Shown in pieces: positions 58,697-64,000 of a stretch of DNA of 64,000 nucleotides (positions are counted from its first letter, which is position 1; the number at the start of each line of letters is the position of its first letter). The DNA is taken from positions 112,487,314 through 112,551,313 of the forward strand of contig CM077160.1 in assembly GCA_039583875.1 (NCBI GenBank), written 5' to 3'. The notes beneath the pieces were generated by a model. The model saw only the letters and a program-made list of their open reading frames with translations, was not told the origin of the DNA and ran no database searches. Source of the stretch: Platanthera guangdongensis (taxonomy: Eukaryota > Streptophyta > Magnoliopsida > Asparagales > Orchidaceae). The position numbers were made by a program, and so were the translations under genes.

Positions 58697-61600
58697 ATGG
58701 CTTTCATATCCTCCTCCCAGCCATTCGCCTCGGTTGTCACGTCTTCTGGTCGTGCCCACGTTGTTACTCAGGGAAAATGGCTGATCGACACTGGTGCTAC
58801 AAATCATATGACCGGCAATCTCCAGTGTTTCTCTCTCCTCGACACACATGATCGGTTGCCCCGGTTATTCTCGCTGACGGCTCTTCATCATCAGTCCATG
58901 GGACGGGGATAGTTCATGTCACTCCGTCTCTTCACTTGGCGGATACTCTATACGTGTCCCAGTTCCCGTGCAACTTATTGTCTGTTACCTCTCTATGCAA
59001 GCAATTACAGTGTTCTATCACATTTACTTCTACTTCTTGCTCTTTTCAGGATCCGGACTCCCAACGGACGATTGCTACTAGGACTGAGAGTGGCGGCCTC
59101 TACTTCCTCGACAACATTTCTGTTTTTTCCACCTTCTCCTCCACCTCCACAGATATTCTCCAATGGCATCTCCGCCTTGGTCATGCTCCTCCCCGTCTTC
59201 TTCGTCAACTTCTACCCCACCTTCCTCCACAAAGTCCTCCGCTCAACTGTGAGGCATGTCAGCTTGGCAAGCATCACCGCTCCTCCTTTCCTCCAAAGCA
59301 TGTTCGTGGATCTACCCGTCCGTTTGATCTTATCCACTCCGATATTTGGGGTCCTTCTCCTACTCTTACCATTGGTCGGGGTAGTTCATATTTTGTCACG
59401 TTCATTGATGATTTCTCTCGCTGTACATGGGTGTATCTATTAAAAGATCGCTCCGAATTATTCTCTGTATGGAAGTCCTTCTATCTCATGATCAAAACTC
59501 AGTTTGGTGTTTCTATCAAAGTTTTTCGATCTGATAATGCCCAAGAATATATCAGTCATGACTTTTCTACCTTCTGCATGCAAAATGGAATTATTCATCA
59601 AACTAGTTGTGTCTATACTTCACAACAAAATGGTGTGGCCGAACGCAAAAACCGTCACCTCCTCGATGTCGCTCGCACCTTGATGACCCAGATGCATGTT
59701 CCTCGCTCCTATTGGGGCTATGCTGTTCTCCTTGCCTGCTACCTTATCAATCGCATTCCCTCCACGGTTCTCCACGGCAAAACCCCGTTCTCCATTCTGT
59801 ATCCGGACAAGGAGCCGTTTCCTCTCCCTCTCCAGATCTTTGGATGCACTGCCTTTGTGCATACCCCTTCTGCCACCCGTGATAAGCTCTCCCCTCGCTC
59901 CACCAAATGTGTCTTTCTGGGGTACTCCACCACTCAGAAAGGCTATTGTTGCTTTGATCCCGTCCTTCGTAAGCAGTTCGTCTCTGCTGACGTCACCTTC
60001 TTAGAGAATACCTCCTACTTCTCGGATGACTCCTCTCCTCTTCTCCCCGCTTCTGATTCTCCTACCGTTCCTTTCGTTCCCTCGCCTCCTACTACAATCT
60101 CCACCCCTACACCGTCTCCATCCCCTCCTCTCCCTCCACCTCTCTCTCCCTTCTCCACCACCCTCTCCCTCCTCTCCGCTGTCGTCGCTCTCTACTCCCG
60201 GGCCAGCTTTCTCTACCACGGATGCTCCGGATGCCGCGGGCCCGGCTGACCTGGATCTTCCTATAGCTCTTCGCAAAGGGGTGCGGACATGTACCCTACA
60301 CCCCCTTGCTGCTGTTGTTTCCTATGATCGTCTTACCTCTTCTCGCAGGGCTTTTGCACTGGCTATCTCTGCCACTGCCACACCCCGCTCCTACCAGGAG
60401 GCCCTTACTATTCCTCATTGGAAGATGGCCATGGATGAGGAAATGGCGACCCTAACTGAGCGGGGTAACTGGACTCTTATTCCTCCTCCCTTCGCCACTG
60501 ATGTTGTTGGGTGTCGCTGGGTCTTTGTGGTCAAATTTGGCCCCGACAGCACTGTGGATCGTTATAAGGCTCGCCTTGTTGCTAAGGGTTTGACTCAGAC
60601 CTATGGGGTTGATTACTTTGACACCTTCTCCCCCGTGGCTCGTCTCAGCACTATCCAGGTCCTTCTCTCTGTGGTGGTCAATCGGAATTGGCCGATTTCT
60701 CAGCTGGATGTCAAGAATGCCTTCCTTTATGATGATCTTCACGAGGCAGTTTACATGGAGCAACCTCCTGGGTATGGTTCTCAGGGGGAGACACGAGTAT
60801 GCCGGCTGCAGAAGGCAATTTATGGCCTCAAGCAGAGCCCTCGAGCTTGGTTTGACAAGTTCAGCGGCATCGTGGCGGCTGTTGGTTTTGCGCGAAGCTC
60901 TGCTGATCACTCTCTCTTTATTCGCAAAACTCCCTCGGGGCTGGTTGTTCTTGCTGTGTACGTCGATGATATTCTTCTCACTGGTGATGACCAGGAAGGG
61001 GTAGCCCTGACAAAGCGACATCTTTGCCAACATCTGATCACGAAAGATATGGGCTCTCCAAAGTACTTTATGGGGATCGAAATCTCTCGGAAGCCCGACT
61101 CCTTAGTTCTCTCTCAGCGTAAGTATGCCCTTGATCTTTTAAAAGAGGCAGGGTTGAATGGAGCAAAACCTGCCCGATGCCCCATGGCACCTGGAGAAGA
61201 CAAAACCTGGACAGATGATTCGCCTCCTCTTTCAGATAGTTCGCGGTACAGGCGTCTGGTTGGTAAGCTCATATATCTCACAGTGACCAGGCCCGACATT
61301 TCCTATGATGTGGGCAAGGTGAGTCAATTCATGCAAGCTCCTAGGGAGTGTCATCTACAGTCCGCCTTGCGGATCTTGGAGTATGTCAAAGCAGCGCCTG
61401 GGAAAGGGTTACTTTTTCAGAAGAATGGTCATCTGAGGATTGAAGCCTACTCAGATGCAAGTTATGCTGATGATAAAGGGGATCACAAGTCAACCTCAGG
61501 TTTTTGCACCTTTGTTGGGGGAAATCTGGTGAGCTGGAAGAGTAAGAAGCAGTCTGTTGTCTCCAGGTCCAGTGCAGAAGCTGAGTATTGCAGTATGGCG

Positions 61601-61915
61601 TCGACCACTTGTGAGTTAAAATGGCTGCGGGCTCTCATGCTAGATTTAGGAGAGGTCTACAACCATCCTCTACCTATGTTCTGTGATAACAAGGCAGCCA
61701 TATACATCTCCAAAAATCCGGTCTTCCATGAAAGAACAAAGCACATTGAGGTCGACTGTCATTTCATTCGTGAAGAGATCTTAAATGAACAAATTTGCAC
61801 TCCCTTTGTTACTTCTGATAAAGAGTTGGCTGACATCTTCACCAAGCCAGTTTCTGCCTCGTTTCTTCATGTTTGCGACAAGCTGTGCATGATCGATATA
61901 TATGCTCCAGCTTGA
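58697..61915 (+). pseudogene. pol: Copia-3 pol: protease-integrase-RT-RNase H, two frameshifts
   Basis: ATG at 58697 leads into protease (KWLIDTGATNHMTGN, D-T-G). One C is missing from the run at 58859-58862, shifting the frame. The second frame (to 60249) holds the integrase: [59 protein letters not shown], then a Pro/Ser-rich spacer. A second shift in 60026-60249 moves to the last frame (to 61915): RT with [56 protein letters not shown] and intact YVDD, then RNase H (YSDASYADDKGDHKSTSG, SSAEAEYCSMA, FCDNKAAIYISKNP). It ends MIDIYAPA. Catalytic residues are all retained, so it died recently. Confidence 0.94.
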
Positions 61916-61922
61916 GGGGGAG
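61912..61922 (+). other. Copia-3 polypurine tract
   Basis: TTGAGGGGGAG between the pol stop and the 3' LTR start TGTTGAAG at 61923. Confidence 0.85.
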
Positions 61923-62295
61923 TGTTGAAGTTGGTGACCGGGCAGTCTGGCGGTCTGTCTTGGCGGGTTGAAGACCGCGCGGTCTGGCGGTTTGTCTCAG
62001 CCGACTTGGAGACCGGGCGGTCTAGCGGTCTTCCCTGGCGATCTCTCTTCTTCTCTTGTGGTAGCCGTGCGGTTAGCCCTTCTGTCTAACCGCGCGGCTT
62101 GTGCGGTTTATTTTGTATAGTCCGCTTAGTCCTGTAAATTTTTAGTCCCACATCTCTTATTTGTATTCTCTCATCTCTCCTCCATTCTATATAATGGAGG
62201 GCATACCTTTGTAATAGATATCTTTTTTTGGATAATAAAGTTCAAATTATTCAAAACTCTATCCGTTTGTTACTGCATGTTCGCTACTCCTAACA
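61923..62295 (+). repeat. Copia-3 3' LTR
   Basis: 373 bp, about eight differences from the 5' LTR by eye (for example GGGCAGTCTGG for GGGCGGTCTGG, one T deleted in AAAGTTTC). Followed by GAGAG. Confidence 0.95.
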
Positions 62296-62300
62296 GAGAG

Positions 62301-62472
62301 CAAGTTGCCACAGGAGACCGCTAGATCGCCCGGTCTCCAAGTCAACTGAGACAAGCCGCCAGACCACTAGAACACCAAACATCAACAGCCCGGCAGACAG
62401 GCCAGCTAGATAAACCGCCAGACCGCCCGGTCTCCGAACAGCAACAGACCGCCCGACCTTCATACTTCAACA
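62301..62472 (-). repeat. Copia-4 3' LTR, right piece
   Basis: On the - strand begins TGTTGAAGTATGAAGGTCGG and continues with GACCGGGCGGTCTGGCGG-type motifs, a diverged version of the copia-3 LTR start. It continues at 57665 after removal of copia-3. Polypurine tract GCTTGAGGGGTAG adjoins inside. Confidence 0.8.
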
Positions 62473-62479
62473 CTACCCC

Positions 62480-64000
62480 TCAAGCTGGAGCATAGATATC
62501 AATCATACCCAGCTTGTCGCAGATGTGGAAAAAGGAAGCGGACACCGGCTTAGTGAAGACGTCTGCTAACTCGTTGTCGGAAGTGATGAACGAAGTACAA
62601 ATCTGTTTCTTCAAGATCTCTTCCCGAATAAAATGACAGTTGACTTCTATGTATTTTGTTCTCTCATGAAAGACCGGATTTTTGGAGATGTATATCGCGG
62701 CCTTGTTGTCACAGAACATAGGAAGAGGATAGTTGTAGACCTCTCATAAGTTAAGCATGAGAGCCCGTAACCATTTCAACTCGTACGTGGTCGACGTCAT
62801 ACTGTGATATTCCACTTCTGCACTAGACCTGGAGACCACAAACTGTTTCTTTCTCTTCCAACTCACAAGATTGCCTCCAACAAACATGCAGAAACCTGAT
62901 GTTGACTTGCGGTCACCTTTGTCATCAGCATAGCTCGAATCTGAGTACGCTTCAACCCTTAAGTGACCATTCTTCTGAAACAGGAGTCCTTTCCCTGGTG
63001 CTGCTTTAATATACTCCAATATCCTCATGGCAGATTATAGATGACACTCCCTAGGAGCTTGCATGAACTGGCTCACCTTGCCAACATTATAAGAGATGTC
63101 GGGTCTGGTTACCGTGAGATAAATGAGTTTGACAACCAGACGTCTGTACCTCGTAATATCGGATAGAAGAGGAGAGTCATCTGTCCAAGTTTTGTCTTCT
63201 CCAACAGTGATGGGACAGCGAGCAGGTTTAGCGCCAGTCAATCCTGCCTTCTTTAGAAGATCAAGAGCATACTTCCGTTGGGAAAGGATCATGGAGTTAG
63301 GCTTCTTAAAGATTTCAATCCCTAGAAAGTATTTCGGGGAGCCCATATCCTTTGTGACCAGGTGTTGACGGAGGTATTTCTTTGTCAGAGTTATCCCATC
63401 CTGGTCATCGCCAGTAAAAAGAATTTCATCAACATAAACCGCAAGAACTACCAGACCAGATACGGTTTTCCGAACGAACAAGGAGTGATCGGTTGAACTT
63501 CTTGCAAAACTAATGGTCGCAACAATGCCGCTAAACTTGTCAAACCAGGCACGAGGGCTCTGCTTGAGGCCATAGATAGCCTTCTTTAGCCGGCATACGC
63601 GTGTCTCCCCCTGAGCAACATACCTAGAAGGTTGCTCTATGTAAACATCTTCCTATAAATCACCGTAGAGAAAAGCATTCTTAACATCCAGCTGCGAAAT
63701 GGGCCAATCCTTGTTGACAGCGACAGAAAGAAGGACCCGAATGGTGCTGAGACGAGCAACGGGAGAGAAGGTGTCAAAGTAATCAACACCATAGGTCTGA
63801 GTGAAGCCTTTGGCCACCAGTCAGGCCTTGTAGCGATCCATACTACCATCGGGATGGAATTTGACAACAAAGACCCAGTGGCAGCCAACGACATCTGTGC
63901 CGAAGGGAGGAGGAAAGAGGGTCCATGTACCCCATTCAGTGAGAGTAGAAATCTCCTCATCCATGACAGTCTTCCAATGAGGAATAGTAAGAGCCTCCCG
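62480..64000 (-). pseudogene. pol: Copia-4 pol: RT-RNase H (decayed, runs off window)
   Basis: Same family as copia-3 pol, with a shared C-terminus MIDIYAPA ending at 62480. RNase H: SRSSAEVEYHSMTSTTY, FCDNKAAIYISKNPVFHERT. RT: AVYVDEILFTGDDQDG, where the catalytic YVDD has become YVDE. Breaks seen on the - strand: TAA between the 62744 and 62719 readings, TAA near 63030, stops replacing residues near 63655 and 63820, plus retained text such as [16 protein letters not shown] and PRAWFDKFSGIVAT. The upstream part of pol lies beyond 64000. Clearly non-functional and older than copia-3. Confidence 0.9.

Larger units (their letters stand above)
57666..62295 (+). mobile_element. Copia-3: Ty1/copia element without gag
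   Basis: LTRs of 374 and 373 bp, TSD GAGAG at 57661-57665 and 62296-62300, PBS directly after the 5' LTR, polypurine tract GAGGGGGAG before the 3' LTR. Protease-integrase-RT-RNase H present with two frameshifts; no gag recognised. It is inserted in opposite orientation into the 3' LTR of an older copy of its own family. Confidence 0.95.

Noticed and set aside
37989..62295. The gag-only element and the gag-less copia-3 as a mutually complementing pair.
   Set aside because: Their protease sequences (LDSGASQH versus IDTGATNH) and LTRs are from different copia families, so a direct partnership is not supported.

Overview
This is a 64-kb stretch of plant nuclear DNA made almost entirely of LTR retrotransposons inserted into one another. 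Plant origin is shown by the element types (SIRE-type Ty1/copia, Athila-type and Tat-type Ty3/gypsy), by TGGTATCAGAG primer-binding sites, and by short spliced introns. I see no ordinary host gene and no tRNA or rRNA gene. The species cannot be fixed from the sequence. All coordinates below come from reading LTR ends, target-site duplications (TSDs) and homology between copies by eye.

Left block (1 to about 33 kb). The host is one Ty3/gypsy Tat-lineage element on the + strand, entering from beyond the left edge. It shows the end of pol (RNase H, second archaeal-type RNase H, integrase; 1-1930), a 108-bp tandem array (2040-3350), and two antisense extra genes with introns and their own TATA boxes: gene B (4013-5994) and gene A (18663-19003 plus 31407-32024). 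A possible 3' LTR starts near 32485. Two elements split it. SIRE-A (Ty1/copia, - strand, 6513-18639, TSD GGGTG) lies between genes B and A. An Athila element (- strand, 19004-31406, TSD GACGG) lies inside an exon of gene A.

Middle block (33-57 kb). About 4.5 kb of tandem repeats and non-coding sequence precedes a non-autonomous Ty1/copia element on the - strand (37989-53578, TSD CTTTT). That element keeps an open gag-protease frame but has no integrase or reverse transcriptase. Its 3' LTR is split by SIRE-B (+ strand, 38054-50215, TSD GAAAA), a near-intact relative of SIRE-A with gag, pol and an env-like gene. Joined across this insertion, 37.4-37.99 kb and 53.58-57.4 kb look like one long non-coding LTR-like unit.

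Right block (57.4-64 kb). An older copia element on the - strand (pol decayed, leaving the window at the right edge) has its 3' LTR split by a younger same-family copy on the + strand (57666-62295, TSD GAGAG). The younger copy has protease-integrase-RT-RNase H but no recognisable gag.

LTR comparison by eye gives relative ages: Athila youngest (about 10 differences in 1619 bp), then SIRE-B (about 16 in 1516), then copia-3 (about 8 in 373), SIRE-A (about 38 in 1537) and the gag-only element (about 22 in 880). The most unusual signal is that four unrelated families each carry their own CpG-rich short motif, usually palindromic, repeated many times in LTRs, spacers and even coding sequence: ATCGTCGA-N7-TCGACGAT in SIRE, ACACGGCCGTGT in Athila, AGACCGCGCGGTCT in the right-hand copia family, and GCGAGAC in the Tat antisense genes.
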